Counted from the stretch's first letter, positions 29,072 to 42,148 are shown. The stretch: DNA of 64,000 nt from Astropecten irregularis (GCA_963971285.1 OZ020259.1:9672001-9736000); one strand, 5' to 3'. Notes: a model not told the origin generated them from the sequence alone. Program-made: numbers and translations.

Positions 29072-29184
29072 TATAAAATAATATTATTTAATTTTTTCAT
29101 TTTTTCCGATTTTTTTTATTATGCCCAGCCCAGACTTGAACATCGAAAGCTCAATTGGGCAAGCATTGGGATTCTCTCCCTACT
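29072..29184 (-). repeat. Right terminal inverted repeat of the Polinton (113 bp)
   Basis: Exact inverse of 12285-12397. Its inner AT-rich end lies 17 bases from the polymerase ATG, so polymerase transcription probably starts in or next to the repeat. Confidence 0.93.
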
Positions 29185-29189
29185 GGAGC
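29185..29189. repeat. Right target-site duplication of the Polinton (GGAGC)
   Basis: Direct copy of 12280-12284. The following sequence belongs to a MITE copy, so the target was repetitive DNA. Confidence 0.65.
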
Positions 29190-29352
29190 CCTTATTCTAA
29201 AATAACGGGTATCAAAATAACTACTTTCGACTGCGGTTTGGGGTAGATTCTCTGGTTTGAAAAAAAACCCACAGAGCTTCAGCTTCAATGACAAACCCCA
29301 CAACCTATATTTTCACCATGGATTACAGAGATGAAGCCGGAGCCCGAGCTAA
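29190..29352. repeat. Truncated copy of the GAGCCGGAGCC MITE family, adjoining the Polinton
   Basis: ACTTTCGACTGCGGTTTGGG through CACAACCTATATTTTCA to GAAGCCGGAGCC follows the interior and right part of the complete copy that starts next to it. The outer left terminus is missing and does not appear on the other side of the Polinton. Confidence 0.6.
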
Positions 29353-29593
29353 GGGCCTTTTCCAAACCTCGGCTCCGGCTCAGGCTCCGGCTCCGGCCCC
29401 ATTTCGTAAGACCATCCTAAAATAACACGTATGAAAATATAATCTTTTGGCTATGGCTTAGAAGTAGATACTCTATTTTGAACAAGGAAACAGAGATTCA
29501 GCTTCAATGAAAAGCCACAACCTATATTTTCAGCATATGGATGACAGCGCCGAAGCCGGAGCCTGAGCCAGAGCCGAGGTTTGGAAAAGGGCC
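29353..29593. mobile_element. Complete MITE, GGGCCTTTTCCAAACCTCGG family
   Basis: 241 bp. It starts GGGCCTTTTCCAAACCTCGG and ends with its inverse (CCGAGGTTTGGAAAAGGGCC). Inside the ends are GGCTCCGGCTC minirepeats. Flanks TAA on both sides suggest a 2-3-bp duplication. A second full copy is at 38341-38549. Confidence 0.75.
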
Positions 29594-32390
29594 TAAAAAA
29601 GCCCCCGTGTTCTCCTTTTTTGGTCGTATGAATGCTGCCCTCTATGGGTGATAAATAGCCATTATAAATCCCCCGCCCTCTCAAACCACCCGCCCACCGG
29701 CTCCCACTTTTTGTTATAACATCAAAGTTGACAATTTTGTATTAATGATGTCTTCTCAAAAGTTAATGCAAATCATTAGCGGGATTTCTGTCAGTAACAA
29801 TGGAAAATTGCAAGACAGAAATGCGGCGATAACTCCCGCACGTGGTGAAGTTCACTGACACCAACAGCCCCACGAACCCACACACAGAGCTATGGACAGT
29901 GAAAGACAAATCAGTCAGCCTCGTGTCCATCCACAATGTCAAAGATGCAGCCCCTGGCCTACAGCGAGAATGAGAACACTTATATGCAAACTGGTATTAA
30001 AGGTATAATACATGATTGGTAAATGTCAGCAGCACTTTGTCTGGTCAAACACCTGACCCGAAAACCTGACTCAATTTTTCTTATAAACATAAGAATGGTT
30101 TAGACCTTACCTAGAGATCAAAACTGTTTTTGTGTTTTTCTAATTTCTGGATAAACTACAGCATTTCAGCCGGAAATATTTTAACAGTGTTTCTACCAGC
30201 ACCATGATCTTCATATCCTGAAAGTTATACGCAAAACTGTAAATTCTGTTAGGGTATGTTAATACCAATCCTGTACTGTACCATTGAATCATTGGTATTA
30301 ATCATAAACTTTATCAACAATTAGTTTCCTCACAGAAACTTTCAATTTCTTGTAGAAATGTAAAAAGTTCATTCCCAGAATGTGAACATCTGTGTGTCTT
30401 CGTTTTTTACGTTTTATTTCATCTACCTGGGTTGGTTTTGACCACTACTTGCCCTTCACAGACATCGTGAATGCTAGAACTGACATCAAAGATCCCATAA
30501 CACATTCAATATCTGTAGAACGGATTGTCATGACGGCTAAAGCTCGCAAGACCATACCCCAACCCCACCGTAACACCAGTCTTATTCTGCATGGCTTTTA
30601 GGGTTTATGTAATAGTATTCTTGCTGCACGACCCATGGTAAATGCTTGTTTCCCTAACCTATATTTTCAGCTGGAAAGAAATTAAGACAGGACAATATTT
30701 TAGTGATGGACGCAAACTGTTTCAATTTCCACTCGTATCCGTTTCAAATTTTCAGTTTAATACACGAAAACTGTTTCTATATCATAATAAACCTAGCCTG
30801 TAGGGTCTATCAATTAGACTATAATGCATAATACTGTATATAGATTTCGAGCTACATGTATATGGAACAAATTGCTCAGCATATTGAATTCCGTTGATGT
30901 AACATTGTCTAGTCCGACCCGACTGCCTACATCATGGTCCGTCATGGACTTTTTAACTCCTGAACTCCAAGGCAGGCTGGCTAATGTGTTGGAGTTCGTG
31001 TCATAAAGCCTTTATTTTCCAGCATATCGTTGTGCACACAGTTCAGACTGTATCCAATATTTACCACAGTATTTATGAACTTGGCATATAATTAATAGAG
31101 AAGTTGAACAAAACGGTAATACGGACGTGACAACGTATTAATCTTTTACCATAATTATTTTCATTTGGTGTATGGACACCTCGACCACACACTGTCACTT
31201 TCAAAGTACTACTCTATTCGTTCACTTTCAATTAAGTTTGAGCAAAGCTCCCCAGCATGCATTGATGAATTAGTTGGAAGTGAGCAAGGGTGTTGACCAT
31301 CAACCCTGCGGGAACCACAGTGAAAGCGTGAAAATATGGCATTGATTTACGTGCACTGAAGGTTTTCCACTAGCTTATAAGTTATAACAAACATTTTAAA
31401 AGACCCCGCTCAGTATGTTATTGGCTCAGGCGGGTCATTGATTGATGTGGTGATCGCTTGGGGACAAGTCTGTACAGTATAACCTATGGTATAACCTTGC
31501 AATTCTTGGCAATTTCACCTTCTGTGTCACACGAATGCGTCCTATCGAGTTGTTGACTGCCACAAGTTTTTGGCTTATACACTGTATTTACGGTTACACC
31601 ATATTTTTACACGTTGGTTTTAACGGTGTATGTAAAACGTACTCGTTGAACTGCTATGAATGCAGTTCGTCTTTTCGGTCTACTTTCTTCTGAGTCGTAA
31701 ATGGTTTCGGTGTGTTATACGTGTGCTTGTGTAGGACACTTTTCTGAACGGTACGGGGGTTCTTTGTGGTATGTAGATGTATAGTACATGTGATGGAGAC
31801 GCTGACTAAACCATTTACTGACTACGTATTCGTGTGTGAGAAAATCGTGGTCGGTTGACTTTGCCAGTGCTGAAAGCTGAACGCATACAGTTTGTGATAT
31901 ACCAGCCGCAGAGTCCAACTGACTGCAGATTGGATCTAGGACGACGTCAAGTCAAGAGTGGTCGTGTTGAAAAGTTGCTTCTGAGAATACGGTCTGTTTG
32001 TGGGAATGCCATGAAAGATTCTTGACACAATAGATGATAGGCTGTCCTTTGTGATCTCTTGGAACTGATAGTAAGAATCATTCAAGTGGAACTACATCTG
32101 TGTAGTTTCTTATTTTGTGTTGAGCATGCTTCATCATACAGCATGTCACATGTGACTGGTGATAAAGGACCACTGATGCTGGTTGTTTTCCAGTTACTCT
32201 AGGCTTTGTGTACGAATCTGCTCTGTATACTACATGTACAACGCGTTGATAATTCTGTCTTCTAAGGGTTGTTGTGAACCACGGATTAAAAAGAGTACAT
32301 ACTGGGATGCAGTAACAGTTCTACATTCATTTGGAATATAATTCGTTAGACTGAACATTTTAGGATTTCCTGCTCAGGTAGAATCTCAAG
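29594..32390. other. Host non-coding region upstream of the BMP gene
   Basis: No gene is recognised. 29999-30170 is a copy of the repeat at 1883-2130. The last kilobase probably contains the BMP promoter and 5' UTR, but I see no decisive TATA box or initiator. Short open frames here lack homology. Confidence 0.5.
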
Positions 32391-32808
32391 ATGTATCCAT
32401 TCTCCTTGTTCCTCTGCTTCGTGTTGATATGTCCATGTACAGCTCAGTTTTATTCCAGTGATGAAATTCGTCGGTTTTCGAGAGATGTGGACTCTGGATC
32501 GAGCGGAATGCGAAGGTCGGCATATAGCCCCGACGACACACAAGAAATCCAAGAAGAAATTCTGAATCTGCTTGGTTTGAAACGGAGACCACGACCCGAA
32601 GCTGTGAAAGGATCCCATAATCACTCGGCGCCATTGTTTATGATGGATCTGTACCGATCGCTTAATACCAAGGAATTTGAAGACGACGATTTGGATTTGT
32701 ATTTGCTGTCTGATGATGTAGTTCCATGGATGCCTGGTACAGCATTTAACTACACACTCAATGAAGTATCTGCGCTTAACAAAGCCGATACTATCATGAG
32801 TCTGCCAG
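32391..32808 (+). CDS. BMP5/6/7/8-like ligand, coding exon 1
   Basis: 139 codons plus one base, donor CCAG|GTAATA. It starts with a signal peptide (MYPFSLFLCFVLICPCTAQ), then the TGF-beta propeptide: EEILNLLGLKRRPRP, SAPLFMMDLYRSL and ALNKADTIMSLP, all typical of the BMP5-8 subgroup. The secreted dimeric ligand would act through type I/II serine-kinase receptors and Smads, patterning tissue along body axes. The ATG is fixed by the signal peptide. Exon ends in phase 1 and joins in frame to the exon at 57790, about 25 kb away. No prohormone cleavage site or cystine knot is in the window. Confidence 0.92.
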
Positions 32809-34087
32809 GTAATATGAATATCTATTGTTTTTACCTTTTGCAAATCTTAATCTGATTTCTGGAATTCCCTTTTTTTTTTCACAGCGTAATGTTTTAACTT
32901 TAACTTTATATTTCAATGTCGTTGACATTTATTGATACTAAAGAAATATGGAATGTTGCCTAAAGGTTATCCTTAAATTAATTGGCCTTTACTAATTGTT
33001 TTGTACATTCCCTTTATGTTTACCTTTGATCGAGCTAAGGCAAATGCGTGATTAGCCTGTTGCATATGGCATGCACGTTGACATCAGGCTTGACCTCCGT
33101 GACATAAATACATCCTGCACTCCTGCAGCAAAGTGGTTACTTCGGGTCCTAAGTGAAGTTTACCAGCTCTCGACTGAGAAGTGTTGTCTTACCGAGTCTC
33201 CTTTGCAAATTACGGATTTTTCGGGTGTTTTCAGGAAAGGACAGGATTTATTTTTAAGAATATAACGCCTATGATTTCAACCACTTCATTCACGCTTTAA
33301 TGTTGAATGAATGCATCGTATTGCGAAGGGCAGCTCCGTTGTTTTATTGATTTACTGAAACCAAATTACGTGATTTACACCCGTCTGTTTTATGCTCAGG
33401 TTAATTATATCCAAGGTATGTGCCATGTTGTAAAGGACTTAAATTTGTCATGGAATTGATCAGACTCTGAACATGGAGAAGTGAATCAACATCCGTTCAT
33501 ATGATTAATCTGAAGTGTGATTAACAATTACCAGCATTTCTGTTTAGTCAATAGTGTCTGTGATGTGACAAAGTAAAGGTTGGTTTCGGTGTAAAAGAAG
33601 ACGCCTTGCTGTGTGACTGTGTGTATTGTGCAGACTACTGGGACTGATGGCTGACCTTCCCACCTGTCATGTGGATAGAAACCAGCTGGGCGGCTAATTA
33701 GCCCACATATTGTAAACCCAGCAAGAAACCTCATCGCCCAATACTCACAGGTTGTGGGCATTATACTGGGATTTAGGGAAATGTGATCGGTGGGAAGAAT
33801 GCTGGTTGTATGCATCGGGATTTTACTTATAAACATGGAGCAAGGAAACATAATGATTCGTATCAATGGTGATCGTGGGTTGATGTGGCCAGTATACATA
33901 ATTAACAAGATCTGGGATGTGCGGTTTGTCAATATTTAGTTCAGAGCTGCACTTTTATTGATATTCATTAATTTATGTTTTATACCCAAATAGCTAGGAA
34001 GACTAGTACTGACTAGCTCTATGATTATAACTTCATGTAACAAAACTGTTGAATTTATCTATATCTTTTCGCTGTTATTTTTTATCT
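32809..34087. other. BMP intron 1, proximal part
   Basis: Nothing beyond short open frames is seen. An AT-rich sequence without recognised repeats. Confidence 0.5.
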
Positions 34088-34815
34088 TTTAAAGATCAAA
34101 ATTCGGTCGTTGCTGTTACTAATTTCTTGATAAATACAGCATTTCAGGGCTTCGGACGGAAACAAATTTTAACGTATGTTTGTAAAGGTACCATATTTAT
34201 ACCCTATAGGTAAATCTGTGAACATTTCTGTTTTGGTTTCCTAGTCCTACCAAAGTATGATAGTACCTTTAACGAGAATAATACCTTTAGGCGATTGTGG
34301 GTTGACGGGATCCCAAAACACATTGATTTTTTTGGCTCTGAACTAACTTCTACTCCTCAAAAATGATACTTTTGACTTCCAGCAAATGTTCCTGGGTCCT
34401 TAAAAGCCTAGATTGAAGAAATTTGTTAAACATTTCAGGGTTAAAATTCAGTTTTCTTACGCGCTTCTTGTAAACTTTAAAACGGGCCGTCTGATCACGT
34501 GAGGCCATTTTGTCTGGTCTGGTTAGTCTAGTGCCCAGACCCAACATATCAAGAGTCCTCAAAATGTCAGAGTGGAAACCAGACTATTCTCTTGTGCGGC
34601 CGTCCGTGCAGCGATGAAATGTTACAATCTTGGTTACCGTTTTTACCCCATAATTTCCCTCAAAAATCAAAGCCATGCCCTCTTTAAAAAAATTAACCTT
34701 GGTAATATAGAGGAGAAGACCAACAAAGTATATGTAGGTAAGTTACTTTTCAAAAAGAAGTTTCCTTTCCTTTATAGTTTTTGGACCCGTAAAGCTACAA
34801 TCCCCCTTTACTTAA
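34088..34815 (+). repeat. Interspersed repeat, copy 1 (pair with 43549-44215)
   Basis: Collinear with 43549-44215 over several hundred bases: GGATCCCAAAACACATTGAT, CTCCTCAAAAATGATACTTT, GAGGCCATTTTGTCT, CCCATAATTTCCCTCAAAAA are shared with point differences and small indels. Parts overlap the CATACTTTGGT family (ACCAAAGTATGATAGTACC at about 34252). It is non-coding. Confidence 0.7.
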
Positions 34816-37800
34816 TTCTATAGTGCTACAAACGTAATGAACCTGCCCAAATAATGCACTTAGTGAAGTTGGGGAACCCCATTCAGGCTAGGTCGAGTCA
34901 GACCATGTCAGACAGAAATTGGTCAACTTGAGCCAGGTCGAGTCAATAATGTACTATGTAGCCTATACATTTTTGGCAATGTGACTAGTTTATTACATTT
35001 AGAGGAAATGTCGAACAGTGACAATATTGGGACCGTCCATGTATGATACTTACGCACTAAATGACGATTTTCAGCCCCATACGCATGACGCACGCAGTGC
35101 TCCTTCTACCCCCGTAATACCTTGCTTCAGCATCATACAAAATGTCACTATTCTACACCGGGACCGGTACTGTTATTGGGACGTCGCTTCCAATTCGGGA
35201 GTAAATGTCTAAATGACCAAAGTTGTATACAGGTATTTTACTATTTTTATTTTGTTGAATAAAACGAAATGAGGGAAAACCACCAAATTCCGGTGTTTTT
35301 CTCTCTCTTCTCTCTTTTCGCGCGACACGATTAAAATATACGCACGGCGTATACGCATCCGTACTTTATGTATACATTTCCTTGAATGTTTGTCATGCTT
35401 TTTGTTGTTGATTTACTAAGATGTAATTCACAATTGCTAATTTTCAAGGGAGGTGGACTCAATACATAGGCCTACATGTGAGTGAATGTAACAGCAAAAC
35501 CACAGAGAAATTAGTAAAATAAAAGGAAGACCCCGGGTTGTTTATAACTAATCCAGCCCATGTACTTCACGACCTGCCGATCATTCTTCTCTTGGGTGAA
35601 ATAACAAATACATGAAATGGCTTTCTCGGACTTCGTTTTCCCAATGCCATCATTCCCCAAACGAAAACATTGACATCACCTGGCGCAGGCGTTGTAATAA
35701 TCTTAAGTTTATATTTCAGCATCAATGGAGACCCTATGTAGGCTTATACAAAATGTTGCATTTTTACCATTGATACCTCTCAGTCCTATGAAACGGCAAT
35801 CTCCAGGGTGCCGGTTTTTATTCAATGACTCTTGACATAAACGGTAAGTCTGTAGTACACGACAGGGCCTAAATGGAAAAAAAGAGATCTCCAAATTGGA
35901 AAAATGTTCGTGTTATGGTAGGCCTATACGTAATGTTGTTGTTATATTCCATCATACATGATTACACCCATTATTACAAAGACTATTAAAATACGTAGTA
36001 CATCTTCAACTTGTGCCTATACGATACTACAAAATAATAATAGCCGTGGTTTGGTTTACATGTCATCAATCATCATGCGAGAGTACTATACATGGTGCAT
36101 GGGCGTGTTCTTGTGATATCTTATTTAGAAGCATCCGAATTTTTGTGGCAGACGCATAGACAGCATTTTCTTCGAATTTATCTTCGAATTTAGACCCCAA
36201 GCTTCTGCCGTATTTCTGCATTTAATGTCATCAATCAACACCATAGCCTATTTGAGTTAAATATCACAAATCTGTGACTCCGGTAATCAACCAAATTGGT
36301 GTGTGCAATGTTGGAAATTTACAAAGAAAACAGTGAGGATTTGGTGAGGCATTTTGGGAAAAAAACGGATGTCGTTGATTAATAATAAGCGTTATGACGA
36401 TGGCCAGTAATTGATCTTGACATCCTGAAGGTACAATGAGTCACACGTCTGTGCTGTGGTGCTAATCTAATTGACTTGATGGCTTACATTGTTGTGACGC
36501 ATTACCAAATCAGACTAAAGATCACTGTATTAAACTTCATGTAAACTTCACATTTCAGTATCGTTTCAACATTTCGATTCGGAAAAGACAATGCATATTG
36601 TTAGTTTATCTATTTTGCAACTAATTTGGACTAAATACATTTATTGGCAAAATGGGGGCGACTAAAACAAAATGACTTGTAAGAATGGCCACATTGTAAT
36701 TACGCGATGTCATCCGTTTAGCAGTATTTTGAAGAGTTATACTTGCGTTTGGGAGTTTGTCTTTATACTTTTGTGTAAAACAAACCCACAATTTTGAACG
36801 TTTTAAGTTGAGAGCATCGACATGAAAAATTGGTCAGTTTTTTTTTTACTTTGTCATTTTTTTCAGGACTCAGGATACCCAAATATTGAATATTCATATC
36901 CAAAGTTGAACATGCCATGAATTATTGTACTGAAATAATATGTGAGTATAATGGGTCGGAAACCCTTGGAAATAAAATTATCGGTGCATGCTAATTATGC
37001 AGTGTGAAATGATACCAGACATAGTCTGCAGGTCGTAGGGTTCAGCCGTGCACTCGACGTCTTTAGAAAAAAGAATCTATCCAGGCACAAATTGATTTAT
37101 AGCAATAAGGAAGCGGGTATTTCCTTTTCTGCTGAGCGAGGTGTGTCATTTTAATGGCTAACTGATTCCTGCTGCATTTTATTCAACAAGATGGTTGACG
37201 TTGACATTTTCTTCGGTAAAGCGTAACGATGCGGTTGCGTATTATATAATGATTATAATTATTGACACTGATATCATCGAAAGTTGATTGAATAACTGTG
37301 CTATCGTGAAGCTGCGGTATCGGAAGAAACATTATCCATATACAGGTGTATATGTAAATATATATTCAGAAATATTAATACCAACCACTACAGTAATGAC
37401 TGCGGTTCGGCGGCTCTGCCCTCTTCGGTGGCTGGCCGTATCTCTGTATTCGTTGCTTCGTGTATTCGTTAAGTACGCAACCAGATTTGTTGCGCGAAAT
37501 AGTTACTTAGCGACGTTTTTAATGGGCAGGTTTTCGAATAATAATGATAAGTCTAGATGAATATTTTTGACAAGCAGAAAACCAGTTGTGTTGGTCGGAA
37601 GTTCTCATGTAGGTCCGTCATGCATGAGTAGGCGTAACGGTTCGCTGGAACCCGTTCGTATTGCTTTGAATGCTTGTTCTACATCGACACACTACATCGC
37701 TGATAGCAGTGAAACCTGCACATAATCAGTTTGTGTTATTGTGAATTGTGGATGGTGAGACGCACCGGGAATACGCAGTACCTCCGCATGAACCCGCACA

Positions 37801-38340
37801 TAACCGATGAGGACGGGTTTGCCTACCCCGGCCCTCATCAACCAGGCCAGGTGTGCATTCATACTGATACGACTGCTATAAGGCCATGGGCAAACCAAAG
37901 CCGTTTTGTCGATACGACTCTGTAATTGCAGGTGGAGTCTTAGTGGGCTACGCTGGGGAGAGAGGGACACATTATAGTAAACACCGGTTCACGCACGTAC
38001 TTGCTGTGTATTTACTGCGTACGCAGCGCGGTGATAATGGATATTCTATATGGTCTGCCTGACGGCAAAGATAAGAACGCGCACTGCGTATTCAATGAAA
38101 GTGCGCGTCTTTTTCCGCAGCATTTGAAGAACAGTTCGTGCGCACTGATGAATCTTTATTCGGACAAATGTAAATACTGTAACAAGCCGCCGGATGCGTA
38201 CACGCAACAGAGACTTGAAACATTTGACGTAATCCCGAACATTCGTTGCAAATAGTTTTGACATTACTTTCAGCTCAGTGGTTTCGGCGTATCGAAAGAG
38301 GCCGCTCATCCTATGACGAAACATAACTTTTGGCCGATCA
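34816..38340. other. BMP intron 1, unannotated stretch
   Basis: I find no gene, no long inverted repeat and no conserved motif that I can name. TAGGCCT and TACATGT words are frequent. Open frames at 37288-37560 and 37692-38255 have no recognisable domain. Confidence 0.45.
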
Positions 38341-38549
38341 GGGCCCTTTTCCAAACCTCGGCTCCGGCTCCGTCATCCATATGCTGAAAATAGAGGTTGT
38401 GGGTTTTCGTTGAAGCTGAAGCTCCGTTTTCCCTTTCAACCAGAGAATCTACTTCCGAACCACAGCCAAAAGTCTCTATTTTGAAATTGACTCAAGAAAT
38501 GGAGCTGGAGCCGGAGCCTGAGCCGGAGCCGAGGTTTGGAAAAGGGCCC
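38341..38549. mobile_element. Complete MITE, GGGCCCTTTTCCAAACCTCG family
   Basis: 209 bp with about 30-bp inverted ends: GGGCCCTTTTCCAAACCTCG at the left, and its inverse ending AAAGGGCCC at 38549. The interior matches 29353-29593 in reverse orientation (ATATGCTGAAAATAGAGGTT, GAGAATCTACTTCCGAACCA). The right arm carries GAGCCGGAGCCTGAGCCGG minirepeats. Confidence 0.78.
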
Positions 38550-39023
38550 CTACTAGCCACGCGGCCTACACGCGTGACCATTTTGAAAATCCCTTCTGCA
38601 AACTCTTTTAGACATATAATTCCCGTGTGTTATTTCTTAGGAAAGGAAGGACTCCACATTTTGGAACCATCAAGTAAAGTATTAATCCACACTCGTTATA
38701 ATGCACACATTCTCGCGTGGCATCCACCCCAGCATGGCGAAAAGATGGGTGCGATCTTGCAGACCCAACATTCTGAACGAGTCGTTATGCCCGTCGGTAA
38801 AGGGCAAACCTAAATTGCATTGAAATATTGCAAAATTAACACGCATCGCTACCGGTAGTGAATAATACGGATCAACATTGACCAGGTTCTTGTATTTACG
38901 GCAACATAAATATGTCGTCTTTAATTTTACTCTGAGTTGCTGTGAAGTTGCTGATTTTGATTCTTTTTCTGTTATCGTATAAACGTATGCGACAAGCAGA
39001 GGTTAGACCGCTGAACAAAATAC

Positions 39024-39180
39024 TTAAAGGTAATATACCAATATCATACTTTGGTTTCGCAGATGACTGTTACAGTATCTTCCTTGATATCTGTGCCCAT
39101 GAATCTGCATTTCTTTGACAAAACCCAGTCATCTGTGACATTTTCAGTCCCGATAAAAAAAGCCCGCAGTATTTAAAAAA
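39024..39180. repeat. Fragment of the CATACTTTGGT repeat family
   Basis: AATATCATACTTTGGTTTCG is followed directly by CAGATGACTGTTACAGTATC and GAATCTGCATTTCTTTGAC, matching the distal part of the copies at 8117 and 42470 while skipping the middle, so it is an internally deleted or solo-end derivative. Confidence 0.55.
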
Positions 39181-40460
39181 AAAATGTTCATCGTTATTTG
39201 TTATCTTTAAAAGGTCAAAACGGTTTGTTGTTCTTGACACGGAGTTTGAAACGTCAAACCCAGCTAAACCTAACCTTTCTGACAGTTTGCCTGTATATAA
39301 AATATACGTGTCAGAGAATGGCAGTACATGTATAATTGGTACATGAGTATTATTGCTTTGCGAAGTCATGACCTCTCCTCTGCGTAAGTTCTCATCAGTC
39401 TCATTTAAAAATAAGTTTGGATATATTTTAATAGAAAAATAATATTTCCCCAAAACTTGGAGACTATAAACTCATTGATATGTTGGTGTTGTATTAGGAC
39501 GTAAAGCATCGTTTGCATACGATCTGTCATTGTAGTCATCAGTCATACTGCTTCTCTCTGGAGATCGTGACCGCCGATCCAACATAAATAGTTGTTTTGG
39601 CCCTTGTCCCCCAATGTAAACATGTCGCAGTTGGCTGGCTTACACAACTTGGGGGCGTTTCCGGATGGCCTGCTGAGCTTCCGAAAATACACTTGGCACG
39701 TGTTACACCTGGAATACAATGTCCCTTATGTTGGCTGAAATTACTCCAAATTATAGAGCTTTTGTTTTTGTTTAACCAATTCCGTCCCATATAGGCTTAT
39801 ACACGGAATTGTGTTGGTGTTAAATTCAGTATTATATAGTGCTTGAAGGGATGGAACGATACAGATTTCTTTATATTCACACAAGTAGGCCTGCTTGGGA
39901 TAACCACGGAGAGCCCCGAGGTTCAGTCCTGCAATTTTGCTATTGCATGCACATTTTTACATCTTGCCTTTCTCAGATTAAAACATCAATAACTTAGCGA
40001 TAATGTTCGTTTATTCTTTAGGGCCTATGCCGGCATTGCGACATTGGTGCATTCTGTTAACTTTCTGTTAACAGTCCGGTTTAATACAGACTGTATAGGC
40101 CTACACTTTCCATCACCATCACAAATCGTACCACCAGCGGTTAAAAGTGAAATGACCGGTCAGTATAAATGACTTCAGTTCAGCCCCAGAACATTCCGAC
40201 TAGGCTCGTCAATTTTCCGTTTCATTGGTATTTGTTTATGATTTCGTGTTCGTGTCGAAGTCACTCCAACCAGAAATAGAACGGGAAATACGTTACTTCC
40301 CTGTCAATGTTTACACTCACTCATATCATTCTGTAGCGACCCTGATGGCATCTCTAAAAATAACCGATATTATTTTGCTTTGTACCCGCAGTTATTCTGT
40401 ATTACGGAGCTCAATTCCCCTCCCGAACAAAAATCCCACGTATTCAAAGCCACGTTTATA

Positions 40461-41759
40461 GGCCTTTTCACACTACGAAAAATCTCCGGGTTGTACACGG
40501 GTCCGACACGTGTTGAAGTGACTGACCGTTTCACACTGCAAGATTTCAACACGGCGTCGACCCGTGTAGAGCGCTCGACACGTGTTGAAACCAACCCTGC
40601 TCGGGAGGTGGGTTGAGAGCTCTCGACCCGTGTTGAGAAGTCCGACACGTGTTGAAACCTGTAGTGTGAACGTCTGTGGGTTGAGTTCGATCCGTGTATT
40701 CGTAGCGGCCGAGTGGAGTGGTTTGCATCCTTGTCAAAAAATTCCTCGCGATTTTTTGTTTGTTCATTTCAATATTATATCTCAGGCTTGCTACAACTTG
40801 GAGGCCTATAAACTCCCACGCCGAACGTGTAAACAGAGTGAAAACTTCACGTGAACTCAATGGACCTGCAGAAATAGAGACCACGTGGGTTTCAATCTGT
40901 CACATGTATTGAGAATTTCGTAAAAAATCCCATTGCATATGTGGCGTACCGCGTGTGCCGAGTGCTTTTCAAATTCTCCCTACGTGTAATTCTTGATACT
41001 GCTGTTGTTTAGAGTTGTAAGGCCGCGTCTAAAATACTTGGCTGTGGCTTGATATTATACACATCTCTATGGCGGTAGCGGCTACAGCCACTTCTCATGA
41101 GTTGCATGCGACTTCGATCGGAGCTGAATGACCGAAGTTTCGTGCGCAAAGAACTATGATGGGGCGATTTCATGTACATGTACTAGGATAGTACATGTAC
41201 CACATGGGAGTCGATCGAGTCGTACGCGTAGCCGTAGTGCTTCATTGGCAAGTGCGTAATTAACGTAATTGTAACACGAAACAAATAATAAATTGGAAGT
41301 CATAATCATCAGTGTTTTTATATTTTAAGGGCTGATTATTCATTATTATGTTGTTCGGGCAATTTGTCCGTGCATATTTGATTTTGTTCGGACAAACTCA
41401 AAAAGTGCTCGGAAAATGTCCGATATCCGGCCGTAATTTCAGGCCTACTAGTACTATGAACAACACGAACATCGTCTGAAAATTACTGGGCGCCGCCATA
41501 TTGGAGAGTGAAGGCCTAGCGTGCAGCAATGCCGCTGTATGGGGAATTTTCTTTTTGTATCCGTGTTGAAAAAGTGTAGTGTGAAACGATCGCGCAATAC
41601 ACGGGTCGAAACATTACACGTGTCGAGCAAATGCCGGTGTTGCGCTGAGTAGTGTGAAAACGGAACGAATGTGACCCGTGTTGAAATTTTAAGAATTCAA
41701 CACGGATCGGACCCGTGTAGATTTCAACACGGGTCGGACGTTCATAGTGTGAAAAGGCC
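40461..41759. mobile_element. 1.3-kb non-autonomous element with GGCCTTTTCACACTA ends
   Basis: Starts GGCCTTTTCACACTA and ends TAGTGTGAAAAGGCC, flanked by 5-bp TTATA on both sides (40456-40460 and 41760-41764). Each arm holds many degenerate copies of GACACGTGTTGAA or GACCCGTGTTGAA in both orientations. The middle (about 40700-41550) is unrelated AT-rich sequence with no transposase. Confidence 0.75.
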
Positions 41760-42148
41760 TTATATCAATGTGCACTTTTTCTTTTGAAAGGTTTCCGTTT
41801 GTTGTAAAAGTAGACGTAGGGCCTACATTTCTGGTTTGGACTAGTTGTAGTTCTTCAAGTTCTATGTTGAGTTGTATATAGTTTAACGGACGTTAGAAAA
41901 GATACTTTTCTTTTCTTTTTCCGGAAGCCGACGATTTGGAAAGCCACAATGTTTCAACGGAAGTAGTGAAACTAATTCAGTCGTTTCCCCGCTGGGGTGA
42001 GGCCGCACCATTTACTCCTGTGCCTCATATTATTAGAAAATCAAAATAAAAAGAAATGAATGGTGCATCTGTCACACAGACATAGCTTGCACGAGTTTTT
42101 ATCTCATTGCCCAATTTAATTTAGATTCAAGCTGATCCAGACTGGAAG

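Larger units (their letters stand above)
12285..29184. mobile_element. Complete Polinton/Maverick (virus-like self-synthesising DNA transposon)
   Basis: A 16.9-kb unit bounded by identical 113-bp inverted repeats and a 5-bp duplication, containing the defining Polinton set: protein-primed DNA polymerase B, rve-type integrase, packaging ATPase, major capsid protein, and several small virion or membrane proteins. All main ORFs are open except a TFIIB-like gene with one frameshift, so insertion looks recent. Codon use and base composition (about two-thirds A+T, many TTT/AAA runs) differ from host exons. I find no adenovirus-type maturation protease. Genes lie in blocks: replication at the right end, structural genes in the middle on the minus strand, and accessory genes on the left. 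Confidence 0.96.

Noticed and set aside
29185..29352. The MITE at the right flank split by the Polinton
   Set aside because: The missing MITE half is not found at the left flank, so a simple insertion into an intact MITE is not supported. The MITE was probably already truncated, or the left flank was later rearranged.
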